Below are positions 36,235 to 44,640 of a stretch of DNA of 64,000 nt, in pieces. A program made the translations under genes and the position numbers. Under the pieces are notes generated by a model. It saw only the letters and a program-made list of their open reading frames with translations, was not told the DNA's origin and searched no databases. Every line of letters begins with the position of its first letter. Position 1 is the stretch's first letter. The stretch spans positions 1 through 64,000 of the forward strand of contig SYLY01000250.1 in the NCBI GenBank assembly GCA_005808475.1, read 5' to 3'. The DNA comes from Acidobacteriota bacterium. GTDB taxonomy: Bacteria; Acidobacteriota; Terriglobia; Bryobacterales; Bryobacteraceae.

Positions 36235-37554
36235 CTATCGCGTGGCCCGTGCGCGGAGGTCCTCGTATAGCTTGGTCAGTTCCGCGCTGTACTCGACGCG
36301 ATACGGATGGTCTTGATCGTAAAGGCCGCGCACGGACGCGGGCAGTTGCGCGAGCGCCCGCTTGGCCCGGATTCGCGCCTCGTCCGCCGTTGGGAGCGAT
36401 TCCACCAGTTCGCCCCGCAGGATCACCGGGCGCAGCAGCGGGGCGGGGACCGGTTCCTTGTCGCACGGGCACTCCCAGTGGCAGGTGACCATGTCGTGAC
36501 CGGGAAAGCGGAAGATCTGTTTGGCGCCGGGATAGGTGTGTTTGTCGGGGCTGAACTTCGCGGTGAAGCGCGCATCGATCTGGGCCAGCTTGTACACCGC
36601 GCCGAGCGTGGGCGAATCGGAGGAGGCCGCCAGATCGGTTCCGACCCCCATGGCGTCGATGGGCAGCCCCGCCGCCACCAGTTCGAGGATCTTGTATTCG
36701 TTCAGATCGCCCGACACCATGATCTTGGCATCGCTCAATCCGGCATCGTCGAGGATGCGGCGCGCGGCGCGGCTGAGCTCGGCGAGGTTGCCGGAGTCGA
36801 GCCGTACGCCCCACAGCGGCTTGCCGAGCGACGCGGCGCGCCGCGTGCCTTCGATCGCGTCGTAGGTGTCCACCAGATAGACCGTGCCCGCGCCGAGCAG
36901 ATCGCGCAAGCGGCGGAACGACTCCAACTCGCTCTCGAACGACTGCACCCAGGAGTGGGCCGCCGTGCCGAGCACGGGTATTCCGAACCGCCGCCCGGAC
37001 TCCACATTCGACGTTCCCGAGCAGCCGCCGATGTAGGCCGCCCGCGCCGCCAGGACGCCCGCCTCCGGCGAATGCGCCCGCCGCGTGCCGAACTCCACCA
37101 CCGAGCGTCCGCCGGCGGCCTCCACCACGCGCGCCGCCTTGGACGCAATCATCGTCTGGAAGCTCACCATCGAGAGCAGATACGTCTCCGGGATCTGCGC
37201 TTCCACGATCGGCGCGCGGACTGTCAGCAACGGCTCGCCCGCGAACACCGGCGTGCCTTCGGGGACGGCCCATAGATCGCCGGTGAAGCGGAAATTGCGC
37301 AGCAGGTCCCAGAACGCGGGCGGCGCCAGCGCGAACTGCGGCAGGCTCCGCAGGTAGTCGAGATCTTCCGGCTGAAACCGCACGTTCAGCAGGTAATCCA
37401 CCGCCTGCGCGAGACCCGCCGCGATCAGATAGTTGCGATTGGGCGGCAGCCGCCGCACGAACAACTCGAAGGTGGCCACCTCGCCGGCTTTCCCGGCCGC
37501 CGCGTATCCGGCGGCCATGGTCAGCTCGTAGAGATCGGTGAGGAGGGCGCGCAC
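36235..37554 (-). CDS. pncB: Nicotinate phosphoribosyltransferase
   Basis: This 439-residue cytoplasmic enzyme makes nicotinate mononucleotide from nicotinate and PRPP in the NAD salvage (Preiss-Handler) pathway. Family blocks are LLTDLYELTMAAGY at the start, RRLPPNRNYLIAAGL, SVVEFGTRRAHSPEAG, AYIGGCSGTSNV, GTAAHSWVQSF, WGVRLDSGNL, KIMVSGDLNEYKI and GVGTDLAASSDSP with the phosphate-binding loop. The start is GTG at 37554, four bases after the stop of the upstream DUF4340 gene, so it is probably the last gene of the ABC transporter operon although its function is unrelated. No ATG start is available in the upstream overlap. Confidence 0.93.
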   Translation of the reverse strand: MRALLTDLYELTMAAGYAAAGKAGEVATFELFVRRLPPNRNYLIAAGLAQAVDYLLNVRFQPEDLDYLRSLPQFALAPPAFWDLLRNFRFTGDLWAVPEGTPVFAGEPLLTVRAPIVEAQIPETYLLSMVSFQTMIASKAARVVEAAGGRSVVEFGTRRAHSPEAGVLAARAAYIGGCSGTSNVESGRRFGIPVLGTAAHSWVQSFESELESFRRLRDLLGAGTVYLVDTYDAIEGTRRAASLGKPLWGVRLDSGNLAELSRAARRILDDAGLSDAKIMVSGDLNEYKILELVAAGLPIDAMGVGTDLAASSDSPTLGAVYKLAQIDARFTAKFSPDKHTYPGAKQIFRFPGHDMVTCHWECPCDKEPVPAPLLRPVILRGELVESLPTADEARIRAKRALAQLPASVRGLYDQDHPYRVEYSAELTKLYEDLRARATR

Positions 37555-37558
37555 TCCG

Positions 37559-38914
37559 CTACTTCTTCTTCTCGTCCTTCTTGCCGTCTTCCTTCTTGGG
37601 CGGTTCCGGCGGCTTGACGTCGGCGGCCGCCTTTTGCAGCGCCTCGAACGCGGTCTTGTCGATCTCGTACACCGCCGGCTCGTTGTCGCGCCTGGCGTAG
37701 TACTTGTCGCCCGCCTTCGAGATCAGGACCTTCTCGTTGCGCTTGCCTTCGTTCGACGTGACCGACGCGTCGAACACCGGAGTGGTGAACCCGGTATCCA
37801 GGAACTTGATCGAAGCGAGGTCGCGCAGTCTGTCAATGAGGTTCTGGACCGAGGTGGAGTCCATCTCCTTCTTGTCCGCCATCCACTTGTCACCGGTCTT
37901 GGCGAGCGAGACCGTCTTGGCTCCGTCGTGAACCTCCACTTTCGACGGATCGCTCCAGCCGAAGTCGAACAGCTTCTTCTGCCGGTAGTCGTCCGCGGCC
38001 TTGTTCAGCCCGTCGCCGAGATCGGTGGCCGCCTTGAAGACGCCTTCGGCGGCGGAGCCCTTCACGTAGTAGTTGTTGTCCTTGGCCTTGCGAACCTCGA
38101 GGGTCTGCGTTCCGGCGGCGTCGGTGACCTTGGCCACGGCCACCACCGCCGACGCGCCCCATGCAGCCGTGTTCCTGACAAGCTCTTCAGCCGGCACGGA
38201 GGTATCCATCTTGGCGTCGCGGATCTTGCGCACGAGTTCTTCCACGTTGCCGCCGTCGGCCCGGCCGGCTTGCGGTTTGACGATCGCCCACTCGTTGCCG
38301 GCGTTCTTGCCGAACTCGAGCGTTTGTCCCTTCACGGTGAGTTCCACGCGTGACAGTTTTTCCTGGTCGAACGTCACCAGCCGCTTGTCCTGGAGATCCT
38401 TGTAGCTCTTCTCGATGCTCGTCTTGTTGACGTTGGCGAGCACGAAGACGCGGGGGTCGCCGTCGATGCGGGCGAAAACGCCGCTCTGGGTCGGTGTGTC
38501 GTCGCCGAGCAGCAGCTTGGTGGACTTCCCGTCCTTCCTGGTAACGGTGACCGTGGTGGCTGGGGCCTCGAGGCCGAAGCTCTTCAGTTCGGAAGCCTTC
38601 TCCTCCACCAGCCGGTCGGACGCGAGCGAGGTGAAGGTGTTGGCAACGCCGTTGGCCGAATCCTGATCGGCGCGGAGCGGCTTGGGCGACGAGACCGCCC
38701 ACTTGCCGTCCGTGCCCCGCTCGATCGACGTGGTCTCGCCGGCCTTGGCGACCTCGATCTTCTTGATATCGCCCGCCGGGATTTCGACGATCTTCGGGGG
38801 AGCGTCGGCGGCGGGTTTGCCCTCTTTGTCCTTCTCGTTCTTGTTCGAAAAATAAATGCCGATCGCCAGCACGGCAAGTGCGGCGGCGGCGGCTAACAAG
38901 CCGCGAAACTGCAT
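37559..38914 (-). CDS. DUF4340 domain protein of a Gld-type ABC exporter operon
   Basis: The 451-residue protein has one N-terminal membrane helix (about 5-22, GLLAAAAALAVLAIGIYF), a charged linker, and a repeated beta-rich periplasmic region typical of DUF4340 (IVEIPAGDIKKIEVAKAGETTSI; WAVSSPKPLRADQDSANGVANTFTSLASDRLVEEK; TKLLLGDDTPTQSGVFARIDGDPRVFVL; YRQKKLFDFGWSDPSKVEVHDG). It ends in a lysine-rich tail (PPEPPKKEDGKKDEKKK). DUF4340 proteins are the usual fourth partner of GldA/GldF/GldG-like ABC transporters, whose function outside gliding bacteria is unknown. It follows the GldG gene by 22 bases. Confidence 0.88.
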   Translation of the reverse strand: MQFRGLLAAAAALAVLAIGIYFSNKNEKDKEGKPAADAPPKIVEIPAGDIKKIEVAKAGETTSIERGTDGKWAVSSPKPLRADQDSANGVANTFTSLASDRLVEEKASELKSFGLEAPATTVTVTRKDGKSTKLLLGDDTPTQSGVFARIDGDPRVFVLANVNKTSIEKSYKDLQDKRLVTFDQEKLSRVELTVKGQTLEFGKNAGNEWAIVKPQAGRADGGNVEELVRKIRDAKMDTSVPAEELVRNTAAWGASAVVAVAKVTDAAGTQTLEVRKAKDNNYYVKGSAAEGVFKAATDLGDGLNKAADDYRQKKLFDFGWSDPSKVEVHDGAKTVSLAKTGDKWMADKKEMDSTSVQNLIDRLRDLASIKFLDTGFTTPVFDASVTSNEGKRNEKVLISKAGDKYYARRDNEPAVYEIDKTAFEALQKAAADVKPPEPPKKEDGKKDEKKK

Positions 38915-38936
38915 GCGCGCTTACCTCCTGTTTCCT

Positions 38937-40145
38937 TTACCGGCGCCGCCACCAGACATTGATGCCGGCGGCGATGATGATGAGCGGAATCGCGAGCAAA
39001 TAGAACCCGAAGGTCCAGATTTGCCGCTGCGACATGGTGAGCCTTCTGTCTTCCGGTTCCTTGGGACGGATGGAAATCAGATCCTCGTCCGCCGAGAGCC
39101 AGTTCAGCATGTTGAGAGCCAGATCGCGATTGCCGCCGAACCGTAGGGCGTTGTTGGCGACGAAGTTCGACGTGCCCACGACGACGAAGCGGCCCTGTTC
39201 CTTTTCCTTGCCGGTGGGGATGGTTCCGGCCGCGGCCAGGGTGAACGGACCCTTCTTCTCGTTACCCGCGATGCGGATCTCGGCGGCGCTCAGGTTGTTG
39301 GTGGAAACGCTTCCGGCCGAGGTATTCAGCAGCTTTTCCGCCGTGCCCTTGGCCGGCGATTTGACTTCCAGCGAGCGGACCTCGGGGAAAGCGGTGGCGG
39401 TCTCCTTCATGTCGCGCACGATGGCGTGCGATTCGTAGCTGGCCACCAGCGGCGTCACCGGCCCCAGTCCGAACATCTGAGCCACGCCGGAAAGTTCGAG
39501 CACCAGATCGTTGTTCAGCGTCACGCCCCAGCCGGCCAGCACCTTGCTCAGCGCCGCGTTTTCGTCGGTCTCGTAGCGGGCCATCTTGAGCGGCGGATCC
39601 AGCAGGAACAGCGCGTGGCCGCCGCCTTCGACATACGCCTTCAGCGCATCGACGGCCGGTTGCACGTAGTCGCGGCGGGGACCGCCCACAATGACGATCG
39701 TGCAGTCCTTGGGGACCTCGGCCTTTTCGAGCAGCGAGATCTTCATCGTCTTGTAGTTGTTACGTTCGACGATTTCCTTGAACCCGGACATTCCGTTACG
39801 GCCGGAATCCTCCATGTCGTGCTCGCCGGAGCCGCCGGTCCAGCAGACGTTGCGGGCTCCACCCTTCATCGCTCGGATGAGCGCGCCGGTGATCTCTTCC
39901 TCGCTGATCGACCGGGCTTCCTCGCGCTTGCCGTTCGCCTCGATGTACGTCGCGTTATACGAGCGCACACCCATCGACTTGGCCTTTCCCGGATGCCTGT
40001 CGGGGTCGACGTACTCCACGGCGAGTTTGGCCGAGAGGTTGTCGTACCGGTCCAGCAGGTCGCGCGCGTTCCCGCGGGGATCGGTGAGCCGGCTGGTCTG
40101 ATCGAAGTGCGTGATCTTGACGTCGGAGGCCAGCCCGGAGACCAC
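38937..40145 (-). CDS. GldG-family ABC transporter auxiliary protein, main part after a premature stop
   Basis: These 402 residues match the periplasmic and C-terminal parts of GldG-like (ABC_transp_aux) proteins: LLDRYDNLSAKLAVEYVDPD, NATYIEANGKREEARSISEEEITGALIRAMKGG, CTIVIVGGPRRDYVQPAVDALKAYVEGGG, and a terminal membrane helix (TFGFYLLAIPLIIIAAGINVWWRRR). The frame is open back to a TAG at 40146-40148; in front of that stop the same frame continues as the missing N-terminal membrane part. GTG 40145 could allow re-initiation, but the product would lack the first membrane helix. So it is either a genuine nonsense mutation, a re-initiated split gene, or a base error in the source sequence. 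Confidence 0.8.
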   Translation of the reverse strand: MVSGLASDVKITHFDQTSRLTDPRGNARDLLDRYDNLSAKLAVEYVDPDRHPGKAKSMGVRSYNATYIEANGKREEARSISEEEITGALIRAMKGGARNVCWTGGSGEHDMEDSGRNGMSGFKEIVERNNYKTMKISLLEKAEVPKDCTIVIVGGPRRDYVQPAVDALKAYVEGGGHALFLLDPPLKMARYETDENAALSKVLAGWGVTLNNDLVLELSGVAQMFGLGPVTPLVASYESHAIVRDMKETATAFPEVRSLEVKSPAKGTAEKLLNTSAGSVSTNNLSAAEIRIAGNEKKGPFTLAAAGTIPTGKEKEQGRFVVVGTSNFVANNALRFGGNRDLALNMLNWLSADEDLISIRPKEPEDRRLTMSQRQIWTFGFYLLAIPLIIIAAGINVWWRRR

Positions 40146-40316
40146 CTACACCGTCTGGTCGGACAGGCTGAAGCGTTTGTTGGCCGTCAAGTCCCAGGAC
40201 TTGTTGTGGCGCTGCGCCAGGAAGTTGGCCGCGCCGAGCACGCCGAGCACGATGGCGCCGTAAACGACGGCGTAGCCGAGGAACTGGGTTTGTTTCGCTT
40301 TGAGGAATCCGCTCAT
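40146..40316 (-). pseudogene. GldG N-terminal fragment ending at an in-frame TAG
   Basis: From ATG 40316 the frame encodes 56 residues: SGFLKAKQTQFLGYAVVYG, one membrane helix (about 12-33), then NKSWDLTANKRFSLSDQTV, a hallmark GldG segment that should run straight into the VVSGL of the downstream part. Codon 57 is TAG, where homologues have Lys or a similar residue, so a single base change (for example AAG to TAG) explains the break. The start is two bases from the stop of the permease gene, as expected for the first codon of the intact gene. Confidence 0.8.
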
Positions 40317-40317
40317 C

Positions 40318-41085
40318 TTACGACCTCCACCGCAGCGATTCCATCGATCGCGAAGTCAGGAACAATCCGAAGAAGATCACCGACAAGTAGAAGATCAGGT
40401 CCTTGGTGTCGAGCACGCCCTTGGAGAATCCTTCGAAGTGCTGCACCACCGACAGGTAGGAAATGACCTTGCCGCCGGTGGAAGTGGCGAACGCGGTCAC
40501 CCAGTCGAGCACCCAGAGGAGCAGGCAGATGGCGAAGGTCGCCACGCCGGCCACAATCTGATTCCTGGTGCAGGTGGAGATGAACGTTCCGATCGCCAAC
40601 AGGCTGCCGCCTTGCAGCAGCAGGCCGAGGTATCCGATGAGCATCGGCTTCCAGTCGGGCTTGCCCCACGCGAACAGCGCCACCAGGCCGATCAGCGAAA
40701 CTCCGAGAACGGCGCCGTACATCAGCACCGATGCCAGCCACTTGCCGAGAATCACTTGCAGGTCCGTGACCGGCGACGTGGTGAGCAACTCGATGGTGCC
40801 CGACCGTTTCTCTTCGGCGAACAAACGCATGGTGATCATCGGGATCATGAACAGGCCGATGACGGAAACGTTCATCAACACCGGCCGGATCACCCATTCG
40901 TTCAGATCCATCGGCATGCCGCGTCCCATCATCTGCGACTCCATGCCGCGCTGGACGAAGATCGCGGTGGCCATGAACGAGAAGTAGCCGGCGATCACGG
41001 CGAAAAACACCATCAGCCCGTAGGCGATGGGAGAGGCGAAGTATCCCTTCAGTTCTTTTCTACAAATCACCCAGATGCTGCTCAT
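40318..41085 (-). CDS. ABC-2 type permease of a Gld-type exporter
   Basis: This 255-residue inner-membrane protein has six hydrophobic helices and the ABC-2 permease features IWVICRKELKGYFASPIAYGLMV at the start, RLFAEEKRSGTIELLTTSPVTDLQVILGKWLAS in the coupling region, and SYLSVVQHFEGFSKGVLDTKDLIFYLS near the end, which is distinctive for GldF-like permeases. It overlaps the ATP-binding protein gene by four bases and is followed by the GldG-like gene with one base between. Together they form the core of an ABC exporter whose cargo is not known outside gliding Bacteroidetes. Confidence 0.9.
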   Translation of the reverse strand: MSSIWVICRKELKGYFASPIAYGLMVFFAVIAGYFSFMATAIFVQRGMESQMMGRGMPMDLNEWVIRPVLMNVSVIGLFMIPMITMRLFAEEKRSGTIELLTTSPVTDLQVILGKWLASVLMYGAVLGVSLIGLVALFAWGKPDWKPMLIGYLGLLLQGGSLLAIGTFISTCTRNQIVAGVATFAICLLLWVLDWVTAFATSTGGKVISYLSVVQHFEGFSKGVLDTKDLIFYLSVIFFGLFLTSRSMESLRWRS

Positions 41086-42038
41086 TGCGCTCCTCCCGCG
41101 GCTTGAGACGATGTCAGCTCGATGAACACTTCCTCGAGCGAGAAGGCGGCCGAATGCAACTCGTGGAGCTGCCAGCCGGATTCCACCACCGCCCGGGCCA
41201 GATCGGGCCGGATCTGCCGGCCCTGCAAGCTTTCCACTTCGAACTTCAACATGCCGCCGCGGCCCTCCTTGGCGACCACGCGGCTCACGCCGGAGACCAG
41301 TTCCAGCTTCCGCTGCACATCGTCCGCGCCGGGCGCGCCGGTCAGTTCCACCGTGACCGCTTCCGATCCACGCAGGCGGTGGGTCAGGTTGTCGACCGTG
41401 TCGGTGGCGACCACCTTGCCCTTGTTGATGATGATGACCCGCTCGCACACCGCCTCCACTTCGGGCAGGATGTGCGTGGAAAGGATGATGGTGTGATCGC
41501 CCGCGAGCGACTTGATCAGGTCGCGCGTCTCGATGATCTGCTTGGGATCCAGGCCCGAAGTCGGCTCGTCCAGGATGAGCACGTCGGGGTTGTGAATGAT
41601 CGCCTGAGCCAGTCCGACGCGCTGCCGGTAGCCCTTGGAGAGCTTGCCGATCAGCTTCGTCTTGACGTCGGCGATCGAGCACCGCTCGGCCACTTCGTCG
41701 AGACGCTGCTTCAGGTTCGATTTGGGCACGCCCTTCAGACGGCCGACGAACTCGAGATACTCGCAGACCTCCATGTCCGGGTAGAGCGGCGGGGTCTCGG
41801 GGAGATACCCGATCCGGCGCTTCACTTCCATCGGCTGGGTAGTGACGTCGTATCCGGCTACTTCGGCTCGCCCTTCGGTGGCGGGCAGGAAGCATGTGAG
41901 AACGCGCATGGTGGTCGTCTTGCCGGCGCCGTTGGGTCCCAGGAAGCCGACGATCTGGCCCTTGGCGACCTCGAAGGACACGTTGTCCACGGCCGCCATG
42001 CGCGCGTAGCGCTTGGTTAAGCCTTCCACTTTGATCAT
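41082..42038 (-). CDS. ABC transporter ATP-binding protein, GldA-like
   Basis: The 318-residue ATPase has an intact Walker A (GFLGPNGAGKTTT, about residues 32-44), signature motif (LSKGYRQRVGLAQAI), Walker B (VLILDEPTSGLDPKQI) and the H-loop histidine (ILSTHILPEVEAVC). A C-terminal domain of about 95 residues (RGSEAVTVELTGAPGADDVQRKL onward) is typical of ABC-2 exporter ATPases. ATG 42038 is the best start; an open frame to 42113 adds residues without family resemblance. It is the first gene of the operon 42038-36235, preceded by a near-consensus promoter about 90 bases upstream. Confidence 0.92.
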   Translation of the reverse strand: MIKVEGLTKRYARMAAVDNVSFEVAKGQIVGFLGPNGAGKTTTMRVLTCFLPATEGRAEVAGYDVTTQPMEVKRRIGYLPETPPLYPDMEVCEYLEFVGRLKGVPKSNLKQRLDEVAERCSIADVKTKLIGKLSKGYRQRVGLAQAIIHNPDVLILDEPTSGLDPKQIIETRDLIKSLAGDHTIILSTHILPEVEAVCERVIIINKGKVVATDTVDNLTHRLRGSEAVTVELTGAPGADDVQRKLELVSGVSRVVAKEGRGGMLKFEVESLQGRQIRPDLARAVVESGWQLHELHSAAFSLEEVFIELTSSQAAGGAQ

Positions 42039-42128
42039 TTTTTTGCTCGATTTGAGGTTGTTGGAACTCCGCTCGAGGAAAGCGGAAACGCAAGCGTACG
42101 GCGGACGCCGCACGCCGGCGCAATCATT

Positions 42129-42157
42129 ATGATAGAGAGACGCTCGACGCGTGTCAA
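42129..42157 (-). promoter_or_regulatory. Near-consensus sigma-70 type promoter for the ABC exporter operon
   Basis: On the minus strand the sequence reads TTGACA (42157-42152), a 17-base spacer, then TATCAT (42134-42129): six of six and five of six matches to the -35 and -10 consensus with ideal spacing. Transcription would start near 42122, giving a leader of about 84 bases before the ATG at 42038. It is one of the few obvious promoters in the window and points at the ABC exporter genes; the 165-base region holds no gene. Confidence 0.75.
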
Positions 42158-42203
42158 CGTTTCGAAGCCCCTGTCGTCGTGGATCGCGGCGATTGCCGGG
42201 AAG

Positions 42204-43688
42204 TCACTTCCGCAGCCAGACCTCGACGCGCCGGTTCTTCTCCCGGCCCTCCTCGGTGTCGTTCGGCGCCACCGGCAGTGACGCTCCAAAGCCGGTGATT
42301 ACGGCCGGTTGGATGCCGCGCCGCCTCAACTCGTCGGCCACGGCGGCCGCGCGATCCTTCGACAACACCAGGTTCGCCGCCGGGTTGCCGGAGGAATCGG
42401 CGAACCCGATCAGGACGATGTGACGGCCCGCGTACTTGGGGTCCTTCAGGATCTCCACGATGCGGCCCAGGTCGTCGAGCGCCTTCGAGTCGAGTTCGCG
42501 GCTGGCGTAGCGGAATCGCAGATCGATGGTGATGCGTTCGGAACTGGACGCGAGCCCGGTGTACTCGGGCGGGGGAGGCGGATTCACAGGCAGCACCGGG
42601 GGCGGCACCACTTCGGGCGTCTGGCCCACGAAACGGAGTTCCTCGAGCTTCTTCTGCGCGGGCTTGGACCGGGCGAACTCGTCGAACTCGCGGGCCTGCG
42701 GCGACGCGTTCGCGGGGATGTAGAAGTAGAGGCGCCGGGTCCATGGATCGGCCTCCGTCTCCTGCCGCAGGGACGTCGCGGCCGCCATCGGGATCGCCTT
42801 CGACTTCGACACGAAGGCGCGGCTGAGGAAGGCGATTCCGCCAGGGTCCGCCGCGACGGCCGCGTCCAGAGCTTCGCTCGAGGCAGCCGACACGGCATCG
42901 GCCGCAATCGCGCCGCCCTTCAGCAGCCGCGTCGCGGCGAAATCGCGCGTCGCCGATCCCGGCGCTCGCGAGTGCACTCGAGCGGCAGGTCCGCCGGGCC
43001 ATTGTCTGGTCTCGCCGGACAGCAGCTTGGCCGCGTCCGCCTCGGAGAGCGTAGCCGCGCCGTTCGAAGGATGCACCGCCGCGACCACGACGTCGAGCGC
43101 GACGACCTTCTCCGACGCGTTGGAAGCGAGATCGCCGAGAGCTTTCAAGCTGTCCACTTCCGCCGCGCGGATCTTGCGCGAGGACATGGCGATATCGGCT
43201 TGGCCTGCCCCGAGCGCCGCGAATCCGCTATCGCTGCCGTTGCCCTGGATCTCGAACGCAACCGCGCCGCCGGAGATGCGCGTTTCGTTCGGACCTGGTC
43301 CCGCCGTTCGTTGTGGCGACCCGCCCTTGGACCGTATGAACTCCTCCGCGAGCGTAGCGGCCGCGAGCGCGACGGTGTTCGAACCCTTCAGGCGCACCAC
43401 CGGCGACGCATCCGGCTTGGGGCCGTCCTGCTTCCGTTCCGGCTCGGGCGGCTTCCCGTCCGGCCGCGTCGCCCACCATCCGCCGATCGCCACCGCAAGC
43501 AGCAGCGTGACCCCGAGCAGCGCCTTCACCCAGCCGGGCGTGCCCGCCGCGGGGGGATTCGCCGGGAACAGCCGTTTTTCGCACTCGGGACAAAGCGGCT
43601 CTTCGCCAGGCGCGATCTCGACGATCTCTTTCTTGTCCGCTTTCGTGCATCCCCCGAAGTTGGTGCACTTGAATTTGAGGTTGGCCAT
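42204..43688 (-). CDS. Four-cysteine ribbon, membrane anchor, PstS-like domain and OmpA-like peptidoglycan-binding domain
   Basis: This 494-residue protein is a four-part fusion. Residues 1-40 are a ribbon-type metal site (C8, C14, C33, C36; KCTNFGGCTKAD, then CPEC) facing the cytoplasm. Residues ~52-71 are one membrane helix (WVKALLGVTLLLAVAIGGWW). Residues ~95-330 resemble a phosphate-binding PstS-like solute-binding fold (VVRLKGSNTVALAAATLAEEFI, ALGAGQADIAMSSRKI, DPGGIAFLSRAF). Residues ~385-494 are an OmpA C-terminal domain (LDDLGRIVEILKD, HIVLIGFADSSGNPAANLVLSKDRA, EGREKNRRVEVWLRK) that should bind peptidoglycan. AGGAGG precedes ATG 43688. It is the last gene of the tubulin-like operon and would link a cytoplasmic ribbon to the cell wall. 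Confidence 0.88.
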   Translation of the reverse strand: MANLKFKCTNFGGCTKADKKEIVEIAPGEEPLCPECEKRLFPANPPAAGTPGWVKALLGVTLLLAVAIGGWWATRPDGKPPEPERKQDGPKPDASPVVRLKGSNTVALAAATLAEEFIRSKGGSPQRTAGPGPNETRISGGAVAFEIQGNGSDSGFAALGAGQADIAMSSRKIRAAEVDSLKALGDLASNASEKVVALDVVVAAVHPSNGAATLSEADAAKLLSGETRQWPGGPAARVHSRAPGSATRDFAATRLLKGGAIAADAVSAASSEALDAAVAADPGGIAFLSRAFVSKSKAIPMAAATSLRQETEADPWTRRLYFYIPANASPQAREFDEFARSKPAQKKLEELRFVGQTPEVVPPPVLPVNPPPPPEYTGLASSSERITIDLRFRYASRELDSKALDDLGRIVEILKDPKYAGRHIVLIGFADSSGNPAANLVLSKDRAAAVADELRRRGIQPAVITGFGASLPVAPNDTEEGREKNRRVEVWLRK

Positions 43689-43704
43689 CCGGCCTCCTGT
43701 GAAA

Positions 43705-44640
43705 TTAGAAGAAGCCCTTCCTGGGCGCGTACCCTTCGGTCAGCCGGTCGCCCGCGCAGAGCAGAGTCATCGCTTGCACGACGATGGGACCGCCCGGTAG
43801 CTTCTGGCCGAATCCGCTCACTGGACTGTAGCGGCCTAGCCCATAAGAGATTCCCGTGGCGCCGCCGTTCTCGCAGAACGTCTCCGGCTGCAGGTCGTCG
43901 TAGCCGGTGTTTTGGAATGGAATCTGCCGGGCGCGCGAGTCGGTGAGGGGCGCCCAGGTGCGATACTGCAGCCGCGAGCCGAACTGGCTGGTGGTGCGCG
44001 CGTTGTTGACGCCGGTTCTGGCGGCGTAATCGCGGTCGAACACCATGAAGCCCTTGGGTCCGCGCCCGTCGATGTCGAGCGCCAACGTGGCGGCCGAGCG
44101 AATCATCGCGCACTCGAAGCGCACGTCTTTCAGATAGAGTCCGTTGCCGCTGGTGAACGCGCGAAATCCCGAGATCATGTGCTGGCCGGGGCACCCCATC
44201 GTGAGTTGATGTTGGCCGCCGCCGGGAGTTCCCGCCGAAGCGGTGGCGGGCGCGCCCTGCCAGAAATAGCGCCGTCCGCGAGCGTCCCACCTCACGGTGG
44301 AGCAGTGGATCTGCATGTGATCCACCACGCCGCCGACGCGAATCGTCACTCCCACCATCGCTTCTCCGGCGCGGCACCGCAGGACGCCGACGGTTCGCTG
44401 GCCCGGGACGGCTGCCATCGTGTAGCGCCCATCGACGACTCCGCCCACCTGCTGCGAGCCGAGTTCGAGGAAGTACTTCTCGCCGATGATGTAGTCCTTG
44501 TTGTACGGGTCGACCTCGTTGCCGGTCTTGGCGGACCGGTTGGGCCAGAACTGCCCCACCGCCGCCGCCGGCAACAAGATCGCGACCGCGAGACTACTTC
44601 GGCGCCACCACCGTTTCGATGAATTGGGATGCCTGAACAT
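43705..44640 (-). CDS. Secreted protein of unknown function in the tubulin-like operon
   Basis: I do not recognise this 311-residue protein. It has a twin-Trp, basic n-region and a hydrophobic core (KRWWRRSSLAVAILLPAAAVGQF, about residues 9-31), so it is exported. The mature part has cysteine/glycine-rich repeats with similar spacing (VGVLRCRAGEAMVGVTIRVGG, MQIHCSTVRWDARG, LTMGCPGQHMISGFRAFTSG, VRFECAMI), suggesting two copies of a disulphide-linked beta module, perhaps carbohydrate binding. The start at 44640 lies 47 bases inside the end of the tubulin-like gene; no later ATG would preserve the signal peptide, so the long overlap is real and implies coupling. Confidence 0.75.
   Translation of the reverse strand: MFRHPNSSKRWWRRSSLAVAILLPAAAVGQFWPNRSAKTGNEVDPYNKDYIIGEKYFLELGSQQVGGVVDGRYTMAAVPGQRTVGVLRCRAGEAMVGVTIRVGGVVDHMQIHCSTVRWDARGRRYFWQGAPATASAGTPGGGQHQLTMGCPGQHMISGFRAFTSGNGLYLKDVRFECAMIRSAATLALDIDGRGPKGFMVFDRDYAARTGVNNARTTSQFGSRLQYRTWAPLTDSRARQIPFQNTGYDDLQPETFCENGGATGISYGLGRYSPVSGFGQKLPGGPIVVQAMTLLCAGDRLTEGYAPRKGFF

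Noticed and set aside
4101-40148. Possible reassignment of the TAG codon, because three genes contain internal TAG
   Set aside because: Several well supported genes in the window end in TAG at the expected family length (for example the receptor ending at 18613, the carbonic anhydrase at 36233 and the fusion protein at 33372), so TAG works as a normal stop here.
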